A stretch of 64,000 bases of DNA from Leptodontidium sp. MPI-SDFR-AT-0119 (Eukaryota > Ascomycota > Leotiomycetes > Helotiales > Leptodontidiaceae). The DNA lies in contig JAHLEZ010000011.1 of NCBI GenBank assembly GCA_020726505.1, positions 744,001-808,000 of the forward strand, in the 5' to 3' direction. A model generated the notes under the pieces. That model made no database searches and was not told where the DNA came from. It was given only the letters and a program-made list of their open reading frames with translations. Position 1 is the stretch's first letter. Every line of letters starts with the position of its first letter. Positions 1 through 11,926 of this stretch are shown here, piece by piece. The position numbers and the translations under genes are program-made.

Positions 1-201
1 TCGTGTCCGTCCGCCATTGTGACTGCACCGTTCTCGTCTACGATGGTTGTTCCTTCGCTGAATGCTACAGATTTGCGAGGCTTGCGTTCGTGGGTTGGGA
101 TTTCCTGTGAGGTGGTGTTACAAAATTGTTGTGTGTAATGGATAAACGGGGTGGGGTGTGGGTGGGAAAGGCAACCTGGAAAACTTACAGTATCCGCCAT
201 G
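1..201 (-). CDS. sui3: Translation initiation factor eIF2 subunit beta, 5' end only
   Basis: Only the start of this gene is in the window. It is read on the minus strand as exon 190-201 (ATG at 199-201, encoding MADT), an intron 105-189 with a GTAAGT donor and CACAG acceptor, and exon 1-104, which runs off the left edge. The second exon reads EIPTHERKPRKSVAFSEGTT, then IVDENGAVTMADGH. The RKSVAFSEGTTIVDENG stretch is the typical N-terminal region of fungal eIF2-beta. The full protein is part of the eIF2 heterotrimer that delivers initiator Met-tRNA to the ribosome. The lysine blocks and C-terminal zinc finger lie outside the window. Identity rests on the N-terminal signature alone. Confidence 0.85.
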
Positions 202-593
202 ATTACGGTTTGTGGGGACGTCTTTGATACCAGGTTGACTATGCGTAAATTGGAGTTGGTGTTTCGGAGTGTTGAATTTGTTGTGGCGTTTGCTGAAAGC
301 AATCTTGAGATCGTATTAAATCAATCCGCTCGCACAAAAGACCTGACGCTCACCTTTGAGTCACGTCACGTTCCTAGTTCACGTGACAAGGCCAACCCCG
401 GCTTCGGCCAGGAGCTTAGGTAGAGTGGGTCTTCCATGTCCCCAACTCGATATCGACATTCAACAACGAGTCTGCTCTCAGCAACTTCGCCCGCCATCCC
501 ATTACCTCTACAATCACTCAATGTATCGGCGCTGTAGGCGGTAGCGCTTCCTGTGCTTCTCCAACCACCAAAACCTAAGAAAACGAAGGCAAC
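202..593. promoter_or_regulatory. Divergent promoter region between eIF2-beta and mim2-like gene
   Basis: This 392-bp spacer separates two genes transcribed away from each other, so it should hold both promoters. It contains a perfect TCACGTGA palindrome at 379-386 (E-box/CBF1-type core) and a nearby TCACGTCACG at about 361. No convincing gene is seen inside it. Confidence 0.5.
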
Positions 594-989
594 ATGTCAA
601 CTTCCGACTCATACATCATCCAAGACGCCTCTCCGGAATCCTCGAACGACCAAGATGAGATCGACTCACTACCCTCCTCAATAGACACCAGTGATCTAGA
701 TTCCGAGGAGGGGGATTCCGATGCGCAGAAGGAATGGGAGGCGAGTCTGCAGCAGCTGGAATTGGTCTTGACAATGGTCATTGTGCCCTATGCTGGGAAA
801 TACTTTGGGAGGAAGTTTGCATATTGGAGTGAGCTTGTCCTGGTTGATGGTATGAGAAAAAGGCTGACGACTTTGAAATTTTTAGGTTGGGCAAAGTACA
901 TGGAATGGATGTACCCGGTGGAAGTCAGGATCACAAGCTCCAAGACCTTCAAGGCTGCGGGAGCGGTGGAAGCTGCTGCTTCGATTTGA
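594..989 (+). CDS. mim2: Mim2-like mitochondrial outer-membrane import protein
   Basis: The open frame runs 131 codons, but the best model has exons 594-828 and 886-989 with a 57-bp intron (GTGAGC donor, TTTTTAG acceptor), giving 112 residues. Because 57 is divisible by three and has no in-frame stop, the intron reads through silently. Removing it joins FGRKFAYW to SWAKYMEWMYP, which restores the usual Mim2 pattern. The protein has an acidic Ser/Asp-rich N-terminus, an EWEASLQQLE helix, one hydrophobic segment (LVLTMVIVPYAG, about residues 58-70) followed by GRK, and an alanine-rich tail. In yeast, Mim2 works with Mim1 to insert single-span proteins into the mitochondrial outer membrane. The assignment is from remembered family features of a short protein, so it is moderately sure. 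Confidence 0.7.
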   Translation: MSTSDSYIIQDASPESSNDQDEIDSLPSSIDTSDLDSEEGDSDAQKEWEASLQQLELVLTMVIVPYAGKYFGRKFAYWSELVLVDGMRKRLTTLKFLGWAKYMEWMYPVEVRITSSKTFKAAGAVEAAASI

Positions 990-1918
990 AGGGACTGGAT
1001 ATGGAAATGATGGGAGCGCATAGAGGATAGATACCAGAATACAGGGGAAATGATCAGATATGGCATTGGGATGGCGTTTATGGTGTACGAGCAATATGTG
1101 TATAGAAGATGCTCTCGGGCAAGTACATAAGACAACGATGCAACTCTTCGAGAGACAATGGACTTGACATTATGGTCTGAAAGCTACATCCCCCTGGTGT
1201 AAGGCCAATTGGAGCCGATTTCTCAGGGCCACAGGTTCAATTGAACAAGCCAGAGAAAATCAGATGGAGAACCGGAAGAAATCCATCAACGAGAACATAC
1301 TTTGGGTGAGGATGAAAGGCAAATGTCTGGTCAATTGACTGTTCGGTACTCGGCTAAGTGCACATGCTTCTTCACTTTCTCGGAAGTATGCAGTTGAGTA
1401 CCGGACGACAGTTACAGAAGTGATGCAATGCAGGCACAGAAGATTTAGATACACAGCAGCAAGGAGTGTTACAGGAACGACTGTCAATTTGAGAACCTTT
1501 GGTTCACCCCATCATCATTATTTTTGAAATTCGAAAGTCATACAGTACTTCATCCTCTACATCCCCTATATATACATTTATTAGGTATTGTCGTAAACAA
1601 ATCATGCGAATCGCTGATTGCTTGTCATCCCAAAAGTCATGTTACAGTCAATAACGCCCTGCCGACCACCTGCAGATATGCCAACCATCCCTCCCAACCG
1701 TCCAACAAGAGTCCAACTCATTGTGTGTGTATTTTCCCCAAGACATACCAAATGCAGGATGTGGACCTGCACCTTCCATTAATTGCCGAGATGCCTGCAT
1801 CAGACTCCAAGACCTGATATTGATGAATTTGTCAGTTGATTGTTCAAGGGCAGAGCGAGAGCAAGAAGGGGCAGTCGAATCGCAGATGCACAGGATGGAC
1901 TGCTCACCATTTTGCTTC
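990..1918. other. Intergenic, converging 3' ends
   Basis: This 929-bp spacer lies between the 3' ends of the mim2-like gene (+) and the nce102-like gene (-). The short open frames show no family features or splice logic. I see no gene here. Confidence 0.6.
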
Positions 1919-2480
1919 TTAGACCTGGGACATAGTTGGCCCACCTTTGCGGATACCACCACGGCCTCCTCTGAGGGATGCATTGCCGCCTGTGAATCCG
2001 AGAATAGCTGATCCGAGGAAAGCAACGAATGCAAACCAGTAGAAGGCTGTGCTAGCTTGGAGCTCGTGGCATCTCTTGCCTGGGTTGTGAGATCCGTTCG
2101 TCAATGCGTTAGAGACGAGATAAGACTGCAGTATATTAGCAACAGTGCCTTAAAATCTATCATTGGAAATAACATACGTTGTTTCCGCAGCTGTGGACAC
2201 CGAGGCCAGCAGCCAAAACGATACCGGCAATCACGGTGAGTAGTGCGGCGATAACATCAGCGATGCGCAGAACGATTCCAACGGCAAGGCCTTCTTTGAA
2301 AGCAGCTCCAATGCCCCAGAGACAGACGACCATATCGATGACGGAGACGAACATAGCATAGTTGATTTTGCTCGAGTTGCCCGCAAAGGCCTCGGCAATA
2401 ACATTGCCTACTAAAGACAAAGTGAGGAGCGTGAAGAGGAACTGGGCGCCACGGCAGGCGAGCTGCGCAAATTGTGCCAT
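1919..2480 (-). CDS. nce102: Nce102/Fhn1-like MARVEL-domain membrane protein
   Basis: Two exons: 2178-2480 (101 codons) and 1919-2125, with a 52-bp intron (GTATGT donor, CTGCAG acceptor), give a 169-residue protein. Joining the exons produces HSCGNN|SYLVSNALTNGS, which matches the conserved cysteine-containing loop of yeast Nce102. The end, GGPTMSQV, resembles the Nce102 tail. Four hydrophobic segments are visible (about residues 10-32, 42-62, 70-92 and 130-150), as expected for a MARVEL protein. Nce102 proteins organise eisosomes and the MCC membrane compartment, respond to sphingolipids, and were first named for non-classical export. Length is close to the 173 residues of the yeast protein. 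The start ATG at 2478-2480 is the first in frame. Confidence 0.88.
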
Positions 2481-4453
2481 TGTGTTGGTTTGTTGCAGTA
2501 GAGTGTAGAGGATGGAGTTGAGGTGAGTTTATACCTATAGCTGTGGGAGAAAGAGCTTTGATGTTTAGATAGGCAAGTAAGCAGGTAGAGGGAGGAAGAA
2601 GTGTGAGGAGGTTGTTTGCCTTTAAAGATGGATGGCTCGCTCGGGATGACCTCACTCACGCGCCTATCCCGAATCGGTTTGGGAACTCGAGTCAACACTC
2701 AATGATGCGCTGATCTCGGCCAACAGCCTGGATCGCAGTTCAAGGCTTACCCCTCGGGTACTTTTGTTGGGATTGGGGGTTGTTTATTTCAGAGAGAGAA
2801 GAGTTTTCTTTGGCTTCGTAATTCCTGTTTCATGGGTGCGTGTTGCCTCTTCTCAAGAGTCGGACCACCTTCGAATCAATAACAGATGGTGGGCTGTGAG
2901 CGAGGATCTCCAGATGGCCCAGCAACACCCCAGCACTCCGAACGGTGCCTGCTGAAACAAACGCAACTTGCCTGCCCTGCCCTGGTTCTGCTTACTGTGC
3001 GAGCGCATCGAGCATACCCGGCCATACTCCGTAGAAACCAAACTCCAATTCTATTTGGTAGAGTTCGAGCCAATGGCAAATCAACTAATACAGACTCGGT
3101 CTCCCGCAAGTGCCGAGACTCTTCCCAAGAATCCACATGTCTCACAAGGGGGGAAAAACAGAGACACAGACGCACGCAGGAATCGTCCAAGCTTCTCGCA
3201 AATCCGGAGAAGGAGATCTTGACGTAGGCGGCTGAGAGAGGCATTTCAATGTCAAAAACAACCTCGGACCGGAATTGGAGCCTCTTCTACTGAACTAGTA
3301 GCTCTAGGCTCAAGTAGTACCGGCGGTCGGTCGTGTTTTTAAAATTTGCTCGGATGGCGTTGTTCTGGAAGAGTGTTAATATGGTTTGTGGTAGTTTGGG
3401 TGATATCCCTGTTCAATGATGCAAGGTTTATTGGTCGCATGACGTGTTGATCATTTCATAGGTTGTTCTACGTATCTCCAGGCCAGGCCCGCCAGGTAAG
3501 AGTGTGAGAGCGCCAGTTCAGTGTGAGACATCTGCACTGCCGGCTTCAGTGCATACGAATGCCGGGGGGCTTCACGGCTTCGGAATCCTGCCGGGTGTAC
3601 CTTACATGGTGAGAGAGAGAGGCCTGGTGTTCTGAGTATCATTGAAGGCTTTGAGATTGAGAATTAGTTTGAATTGACGGGTTTGGATTTCGATTTTATG
3701 GTGCAGGTCATAATTCTCTGCCTCTGTGACAGTATTGACTCTAAATTCGGTGTTAATGCCGTTGAGGTTTGGTAGTAAGCACTGCGCAGCAGCGTGCTAT
3801 ATTCCCTGATTTTTGGCAACGCATCTTTCACGTGGAAGCGAGAAGAGGGAATACCATCTTGTACCTCTACAGGTTCTTGCTAACAGCGAGTAAGGCAATA
3901 ATTTCATGAATTAACAGAAATCACTCGATGTTAGCACTTTTAATGCTTCGCAAAAGACCTTCTCAACCTTCACCAGGGGTGGAGAGTGGAGAGTGGATGT
4001 TCGCTTAGGATTCACTCTGGCAACATCAGCAGATTCTTGATATTCTTCAGTCTGCTATAAATTGAACAATCAGTCCCAAATATATAATAGATCACAACTT
4101 CGAAACTCATAAATTACCTTCGAACATAATCAAAAGGTACAGCTTGACACTCCCCTACTGAGGCTAGCCAAATTCGTCTCCGATTAAACGACGACCATAA
4201 GTACTCAGGTATGTAATTGGCATTCGCTTTCTTATTACTAAAGTATAGTTATGAATAAGAGTTTATTTAAAGTCGCTAAATCATTTCAAAACATTAACTT
4301 TAAAAAAGAGCCGAGCTCGGGTTTGGACAAGCTTTAGTATTAATCTTTAAAGTGAATTGTATAGGTATTAAAGTTATTCACTTTTTCGGAGTCGGATTTG
4401 ACTAGCCTCGCACGCGCCCAGCCACATCCACAACTACCAAACCACTCAAGTAC
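2481..4453. other. Intergenic spacer with AT-rich tract
   Basis: Nearly 2 kb without a supported gene. It holds the upstream region of the nce102-like gene (2481 onward) and the 3' flank of the Atg22-like gene. An AT-rich patch at about 4200-4400 follows one copy of a dispersed 21-bp motif (4160-4180), which may be the trace of a decayed mobile element. Confidence 0.5.
4160..4180 (+). repeat. Dispersed 21-bp motif, copy 1
   Basis: This motif ends in CCAAATTCGTCTC and is preceded by GAGGCTAG. It matches the copy at 6775-6795 at 19 of 21 positions. Downstream, a GACGA forms a short inverted repeat with TCGTC. It may be a transposon-end relic. Confidence 0.55.
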
Positions 4454-6215
4454 TCAAGACTCATCAGCGGAACCAGAAGTATCACTCTCATCATACTCTT
4501 TCCAACGAGCCTTATCCTTAACAAAGACATCCATAGAACACCTACAAATCTCTAGCACCACAGGTAAAACTAACATGATCAAGCACAACACCAGAGGGAA
4601 ACGAAGTTCATGAGTCGCATTCTGCAGCGGTGCATTGGCGACGTAGCTTACCCATGCCTGTAAAGGTAGACACTAGTTAGCCAACTGCTCATATTGCTTT
4701 GGATTTTGATGGGGTATTGAATAGGCTGACGTACCGTGGCGCAAGACAAGATCACCTGCAATCCAAACCACTCGACTTCGCTCCCTTTTGGTACCATCTC
4801 CGAGAAGAGAACGCGGAATACGGAATTGACGATTGAGTTGGAGACGTTGAAGAGAAGACTCTGGATGTAGAATTCCCAACGGTTCTATTGGCCAAAAAAA
4901 TATCAGCTCAAGAAAACGTACCATAGTAGTTTTGAAGGAGATCCAGAGGGAGGAATGAAATACCTTGAATCCAAAATCAATGTTGTCCACAAAACCAATA
5001 CACCCCCAGATCGGGATTATGAGGATAATCGCATATCCAATAACTAGCCAATACTCCAACCTAAACGGCGGTCTCCAAACCTGCAGCAAATAAAACGCCA
5101 ACGTCGTAACCGCCCCAAAGATAGTGAACACCATCGAATACAACGTAAACTCAAGCGTATCTGGCAAGACCTGCACATAATACAACTGGCCCGTAACAGA
5201 ATTCAGCGCGAACACCGTATCCACGTAGATCGTATACGAGAGAAGCAGGACGGCCATGTTCTTCCTCTTGCTCAGATCCTTGAGAGGTGTGAATAGTTCG
5301 ATCCACCATGCTTTCCAGTTGTCCTTGGGCTTTGCGGGAACGGCGGGGAGGCCGAGATAAGTGACAATTGCGCCGAGGACTGTGATGAAGCCGACGATGG
5401 TGGTTACGAGGAGACCAGCGGATTGGGCGCTTATGTCTGGGAGGGTTTTGATGAGGATTATGACGATTATGAGGGCGATGATTCCTCCTACGGCTGTGCC
5501 GAAAGAACCGAAAATGGACATCTTGAAGCCGTATTTGCGAGATGCTGAGGTTTTCGTCGCGCTGGCTCCGTCTTCGAGTGTGGTAGTCATGTCGTGTGGT
5601 GTTTTGGTTTCTTGGTTGGATGCTTGCTCCGAGTTTGGTGCGTTGATGGCTTCGTTCTCTACGGCTGTTCGCATGCAATGAGGAATGAAGATGCAGAATA
5701 GAACAGAGAGAATGTATGAAATCACTGCGTATACCACATATAAAGCCATAAGAGCGTTGAACGCGGCTATGGATGTGTCTCGTAGCCAGTATACGGGGAT
5801 ACAGACGATGCCATAGCAGACGACGAAAATCGCTACCAAGGTACTTTTTTCTTCTGATCACTACATCAGTACTTTACATAACAATGCAGATCTGTGAATT
5901 ATATTGGAACTTACTCCAAAAATCCGCATAAGCAGCAATAAACACGGCCACTACACCACCAAGCCCAAATCCCAAGGCATTCAGATATAAAATAACGGAG
6001 TTCAAATCCAGCTTCTGGCTACCGAACGGCACCAGGCAGTATGTCATACATGGCAAACCATCTGAGTCTGCACCGATCATAAAACCGACAACTTGGAGTT
6101 GGTAGACGACATAAGTCGCGAAGAGCGTGAAGGGGAGACCGATGAGGAAGAGACCAAAGATGTATGTGTTAAGCGCGGTGTCTTTCTTCCACCACGCTAC
6201 GAGAGGAAACCCCAT
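4454..6215 (-). CDS. Atg22-like vacuolar/MFS transporter
   Basis: Four exons are read on the minus strand: 5915-6215, 4964-5853, 4735-4884 and 4454-4657 (introns 61, 79 and 77 bp), giving 514 residues. Joining exons 2 and 3 gives FGFK|NRWEFY and joining 3 and 4 gives SCAT|AWVSYVANAPLQNATHELRF; both match the conserved last third of Atg22-like proteins (WEFY, EWFGL, SYV..APLQN.TH..RFP). The protein has about 11-12 hydrophobic segments and a polar cytoplasmic loop near residues 160-215. Yeast Atg22 exports amino acids from the vacuole after autophagic breakdown; Pezizomycotina often carry several divergent paralogues, so this copy may have a different substrate. The start at MGFPLVAWW (6213-6215) follows a purine-rich context. 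The N-terminal end is the least certain part. Confidence 0.83.
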
Positions 6216-7580
6216 CTTCTTCTGATTCAGATGCCCAAAATAAAATAGGATATTGAAAGTAAACAAATTCAAGCAGAACTGGCTTGGAATGATGATGAAA
6301 CTCAACCTACGGTTTGACTTTCTGGACAGAAATGCACCTACCTGTATGAATAGACCCAGGAGCGGGGGATCCAGGCAATGGAAAAGGTCATGAGCGGCTT
6401 CGAGAACCTTTGAGCAGTTTAGAGAGCAATTTGAAGCAATAAATAATTTGGCGCGGAAAGGATGCTTGTGGTTTACATGCAGACTTGAGAGTATTTGCTC
6501 TTGGCTGGCTGTGAACTTGTGAGGTCGCCAAGCTTGGCATCGGCGTGCTATCTAACCGAATTTTGTGTATATCCGGTACCCACATTGTTCAGTACCCAAC
6601 ATCAAGGGGAAATGTGTGACTGAGCCCTGAGGCCGATGTCTGATGATAGCTTGTCTCTCTGAGGCGGGGGTCTCGGATTTATCCCTTTGCAACAATTCGC
6701 TAAAGCATTGTAGAAAAGACCAGAGTTCTATGCTAGTAGCTTTACCTTTGTTTTCTGTCTTGCCCTTACTTTTCGAGGCTTACCAAATTCGTCTCTCACC
6801 GGACGAAGGGATACCTCTTGCAACGCTCTCTTGTGCTAGTGTCGTTACAACTAAGGTAGTTCTGGGGCGATAGGGGAAGGTATATTCACAATATATAGGA
6901 ATAAAAACTTACAATAAGTAAAGAAAAAGTTCCCTTTGATGCTGATTCCTTACAAAACCGTGCTCCTCACGTTACATCTGTTTTCCCGGTCTTCCACCTC
7001 AGATGGTAGCAGCTCTTGGTGGCAGCTTGAATAGAATCAATGAACGTTGTTGAACGCCTCCATAAGTCAGGATAATTTTGGTGGTCCAAGCTTTTGAGCT
7101 AGTCTCATTTAGGCGCAGCCGCATCCAGCTCCATGTCCGGCAGGTTCGAAAGGTCCTTAGCTTGGCTTTCTCCTCCAACGCACCGTACAGTACAACACCA
7201 TTCCGCCTGGTCATTGTCACGGCTGTGGTTCGAGCCTCCAAACCTCTCTTGTGCAACGCAGGTGGTGATTTTCGAATTGTCTACAGAGTGGGGGTGCTCA
7301 GAAGAGGCGTGCCTGCGGCGCATCGACGACGCGATTGCCATCGATTTACGCGAACCTCTCCATGTAAATTACCAACCTCACCTTTGCCGCCAAAAGCTTG
7401 CGCCTTTGCTCCCTACCTCACCGCAACAGACAATTCCAGATTCGAAATCACATAATCCGACCTTGCAGCTTCATGCGCCGCTCACAATTCCCCGTCCTAG
7501 GACGTCTACGATGTTATGCGACAGTGGATGGTAATTGAGAGATAGATCCAACATAGCGAACTTCCCTTAGAACCAGCAAA
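6216..7580. promoter_or_regulatory. Divergent upstream region, Atg22-like / JmjC genes
   Basis: These 1365 bp lie between two divergently transcribed genes and must contain both promoters. Short frames on both strands lack family features. A second copy of the dispersed 21-bp motif lies at 6775-6795. No gene is supported here. Confidence 0.5.
6775..6795 (+). repeat. Dispersed 21-bp motif, copy 2
   Basis: GAGGCTTAC is followed by CAAATTCGTCTC, and six bases further on comes GGACGAAGG. TTCGTC and GACGAA form a short inverted repeat around the CTCTCACCG spacer. See copies at 4160 and 41707. Confidence 0.55.
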
Positions 7581-10500
7581 ATGCCTTCGCAGACCCATCC
7601 CCAAGCACAGTTTGTGCCCATCTCTCCAGAATTCGATTTGGCAACTCTAGTAGAGAATACCGACAACTTCGACTATGTTACCAGACTTTCAACGGAGAAG
7701 CTGAAGGAGCACTCCATACAGAGCTTCGAAGCTCTTATTTTGGCAGTGGTCATTCAGAGTGGAAAACCCCTCGTTATCGAAGATTGGGGCGAGAGTCTAC
7801 CTCCATGGCTTTTCAGTAAAGAATGGCTGGAGTCCAATTTGGGAACCAAACGTGAGTTACTTCCTCCAGATAGAGAATTCTGCTGACTCCGAAACCTATA
7901 GCCGAACATGTTAGAGACATTCCCAATGAAGTCAATATTCCAATGACTATGGGTCACTACTTGAGGTCTATGGGTCAGCTTACGAATCAATTTACAAAAG
8001 ACAACTTTCGCGACCCCAAACGCCAGAGACTGTACTTGAAAGACATTGACTGCCCTGACGGGTGGGCCGACCACTTGAAATCCGTTATCCCCGAATGCGT
8101 TTACTATCTCAACGATTGCATCGAATCGAGGACCGGAGGAGACGGCGCAATACTCGAGCCGAACGAATATGGCCAGATGCGATACGGGAAAGGTGTTGCG
8201 CCAGCTGGTGATTTGATGAGCAGTCTTCCGCCCGAGATGAGAGCTCTCAATATGATGTGTTATATTGGTCACGAAGGAACCTTCACACCCACCCATCGAG
8301 AGATGTGCGCCACTCTTGGTCACAACATTATGGTCGAGGCATCTGAAAATGGAAAGGGAGAGAAAGAGGGTAGCTCAGTTTGGTTCATGACGGAGACGAA
8401 GGAGCGCGAGGTTGTCTCCGAGTATTTTCTGTCAATGTTGGGTCACGATGTTGAGGTCGAAAAGCACTTCGCCCAGGTCAACGCTTGGAAGAAGGCACCC
8501 TTCAACGTTTGGGTTGTCGAGCAGCGAAAAGGGGACATGATTCTTATTCCACCTCTTGCCCCTCACCAGGTGTGGAATCGCGGAACACGTACTATGAAAG
8601 CTGCCTGGAATCGTACAACCGTTGATACGCTCGAGTTGGCCCTACACGAAGCTCTTCCACGTGGTCGAATGGTCTGCAGAGATGAGCAGTACAAGTGCAA
8701 GGCTATCGTCTACTACACTCTTGTGAAGTATTACGATTTGCTCCAGCGAGATACTATTGAGCCGAAAATGTGGAAGTATGGCCGAATCAAGCAACTCCTG
8801 GAAGATTTTAGGCGACTCTTTTCACTATACCAAGAGATCTTGGTCAGTGAAATGTTCTCACCGAAACTGCCCGAGGAGACAGACGTTGAGATGGTTCCAT
8901 TTGACTCGAACATCACCTGCTCTTATTGCCGCCTGAACATATTCAATCGATTCCTAACTTGCAAGTCTTGCATTCTTTACGGAGACAAGGGAGAGGAGGA
9001 CACCTACGATATCTGTATGGACTGCTATGCCATGGGTCGCTCTTGTGCATGTATCTCTGCTTTGAACTGGGTAGAGCAGTGGGACTGGAGTGTGCTCGTC
9101 GACAACTACGAACTGTGGCGCGGCGTGGTCGTCCAATTTGACGGGTTCTTCGACACCATGAGATCCCCTCAAGTTCTCGATGTTGCAAGGAAGCGATATG
9201 GCAAGAAACCAATTGCTGAGGTCTGCCAAGAGCAGCTGAGGCGTAGGCCATGGACTGATATTACAAAGCCAAGAGAGCTTACCCCTGACATGTCGGATAT
9301 TGAGCCAGAAGTTGACGACCAGGGACGCATCAAGACCAGGAAGGGTGGAAAGAAACCAGCGGCCACACGGCGGAACAGAATTGCTCCACAAAAGGGGAAA
9401 ACTCATTCCTGCCATATCTGTTTTCATCAAGAATGGAACTGGAAACTCGCCTTCTGCACGACTTGCACTGCTGCCTACTGCTACGGGGTTCTGTGGCGCG
9501 CCTTTGATCTCATGCCCCAGGCTGTGATGGAAGATAAAGATTGGCAGTGCCCGAAGTGTCTCAAGATCTGCTCCTGTTCAAAATGTCGGAAGGGTAATGT
9601 GCAGACTCCATACCAACCTAAAGGAACACTTCTTGGACATGACACGAGAAAGGTTGCAGATTATCGAAGTGTGGAAAGTCTTGTTGACTTCTCAAAGACT
9701 AACCTTGTTTGGCTCCGAGACAACAATGCTGACAATCCTCAAGACACCGGACGAATGAAAAAACTGAAAGAGAAGGCGGAAGCCGAGAAGGCTCGTGTCG
9801 ATCCAATTGACGACAGTTACCTTGCTGCAGACGGCGACCCTTTTGCGACTGCAAATACGGCTCTGGATAATCACGCAAGAGGGATGCAAGACATTGACCC
9901 ATCCCTTCGCGGCCCTGCCCCAATTGATACTATCCCCAATGGTAATGGCGAGTACCGAACGCCCTATGACCCTCCTGTATTCACGCCTAACCCCAACGGC
10001 CATGATGATTACACGCTGAACGGCAACCTGGGAGACGATATTCAAAACGATTGGATGGGAATGGATGGTCACTACGAGTTCGGCGACTATGATTCGACAG
10101 ATCCGCAACCAGCAAACTATCCGTCGCGTCTGCTTGCACCAGTTGCACCAGTTGCACCTATGGTGTCTTCAACGCCAACTCCCGCCCGTATTCCAACACC
10201 GGTTCCTATGGCACCTCCTGAACCGCCACTAGAGCCATCATATCCTGATCCCTCTCACGTGGGGCAAAATCGGATGATGGGCATTGGATATTACCAGCAA
10301 GGCGATGGGATCGACAGGATTGTCTATGACCCACCCAGCATAAATGATTCAGTTGAAGAGCCATCTCAACTCACTCTTTCTCAAAATCCCAACCTAGCCC
10401 TCTCAGACCTCCTCGACCCAGCTCTGTCACAGCCAGAGGTTAAGAAGCGAAAGCGACCTGGCTACGATGACGAAGGCGAGGAGGAGGAGTTCTTCACCTC

Positions 10501-11926
10501 TAAACGCCAGAAGAAGCAAGCCATGACGAAGAAACACACGGCCGAGGCGGATGAAGTGGCAGACATACCAAGACCGGAGAAGCGCCTACCTCGTCGTAGT
10601 GCCGGTCAGCCGGGAATTTACACCGATCTGGGCGAAGACGCAGTGCCTATTGAAGAAGAGGAGGAAAACCTCTTGCCAGCTTATACTCAAACAGCCTATA
10701 GTCGCAAACGTAAGGCCGATAACCCAGAAGATGACCTTGAGCTTGCTGCCAAGGCTATGAGTAACTTCACCAAACCCAATACTAAGAGCGGCCGTCCGAA
10801 AGGTCCAGCAAAGGATCGGGCATCAAACACCATCAAGACACCCCGCAAGTCAGCCTGGCTCACTCGGAAGGAGGCAGATGAATCTGGAGCAGACATCTCC
10901 GCTGATGAACCCGCCAAGCGAACCAGACAACGCGGAAGTGATGCCGCAAATGGTGGATCAAGATCTAACTCAGAAGCCGTTGAAATCGCCTCAGAGTCTG
11001 CTTCTGATAGCGACGATGGTGGTGCTGCGGTCAATTACAACGATATCGACAGTGACAATGATAGCCTTTTCGGTGATGCAGTCGTGCAGGACAATAAGTC
11101 TACCAAGAAGCCCATAATAGTTCGTCTGAGCAGCGAAAAGAGTGATTCTCCAAATCCACAGTTGAGGTCTGGTAACGCAGAGCCTGGCGATGAATCCGAT
11201 TTCGACCTACCACCGAAACCTACCGCCAAACGAAGAGGAAGACCGTCCAAGCAGCAGAACGCCGAGCAGGACTCCAAGGACGCCCAAGAGAAGCCCACAC
11301 CCAAACGCCGGGGCAGACCACCAAAGAAGGCAGTGGCCCAAGTCGATCTTCGTTCACCTTCGCCAGCTTACAAACCTGCTGCACCTAAAATGCTCTCGCT
11401 GAAGGAGAAACTCGCTTTGAAGGGCAAGTCTTTCAAGATTGTTTCCAAACCCCAGCAAAGCACAGAAATCCCATCCGGCCCTTCCAGTGCAAGAAGCACT
11501 CCATCCACAATACCTGGATCTGCTACGATACCCAAGTCAATCCTGAAGCATCCATCAATCGTAATCCCGGTCGCGTCGAATGGAGGACCAATCAAGGCTG
11601 CACCTACACTCACCAGCTCCGAGCCTTCGCTGGTTACCACTCCTGCAGATCTGCCCAGTAGTAAGACGACGTCCGTTTCAACATCGCTCCCCTCCGTCCC
11701 ACCACCACCACAACGGAAGGGTCCAACTGTTGTGCGTTTAATCAGTCCGGACTCGGAATCTGAGGAGGATGCCAGACCACCTTCGGACTCCTCAAATTCA
11801 GACGATTCTTCGTCGGACGACGAGGACATACCTGCTGTTCTTTCGCCCAAGGCTGTTCGTGGAACAATGGCAGTCAGAGGATGGGGTCGGCCACGAGGAG
11901 GACCTGCCGGTGCCAGACTTCATTGA
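7581..11926 (+). CDS. JmjC-domain protein with zf-4CXXC_R1 (CDCA7-type) finger and AT-hook-like motifs
   Basis: Exons 7581-7851 and 7902-11926 (50-bp intron, GTGAGT donor, CCTATAG acceptor) encode 1431 residues. A JmjC domain spans about residues 190-345. The presumed iron ligands are present as H222-x-E224 (in FTPTHREMCATLGHN) and H312 (in PPLAPHQVWNRG). A cysteine-rich segment follows at about 435-480 (CSYC, CKSC, CMDC, CAC), then a zf-4CXXC_R1 finger at about 595-665 (CHIC, CTTC, CPKC, CSCSKC). The last half is low-complexity and charged, with AT-hook-like motifs (SGRPKGP, KRRGRPSK, KRRGRPPKK, RGWGRPRGG) and acidic serine tracts. Such proteins act on chromatin, and JmjC enzymes usually remove methyl groups from lysines. 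Actual catalytic activity cannot be judged from sequence alone. The zf-4CXXC_R1 finger is the type found in CDCA7, so a link to DNA or methylated-chromatin recognition is an inference. Confidence 0.88.

Noticed and set aside
4964..5010. Alternative donor giving extra residues VFHSSLWISFKTTM in the Atg22-like protein
   Set aside because: The GTATTT donor at 4963 joins FGFK directly to NRWEFY, which is how the family reads; the later GTACGT donor would insert 14 residues not expected there.
7226..7236. GGTTCGAGCC, a tRNA T-loop-like sequence
   Set aside because: No matching acceptor, D-arm or anticodon stem could be folded around it.
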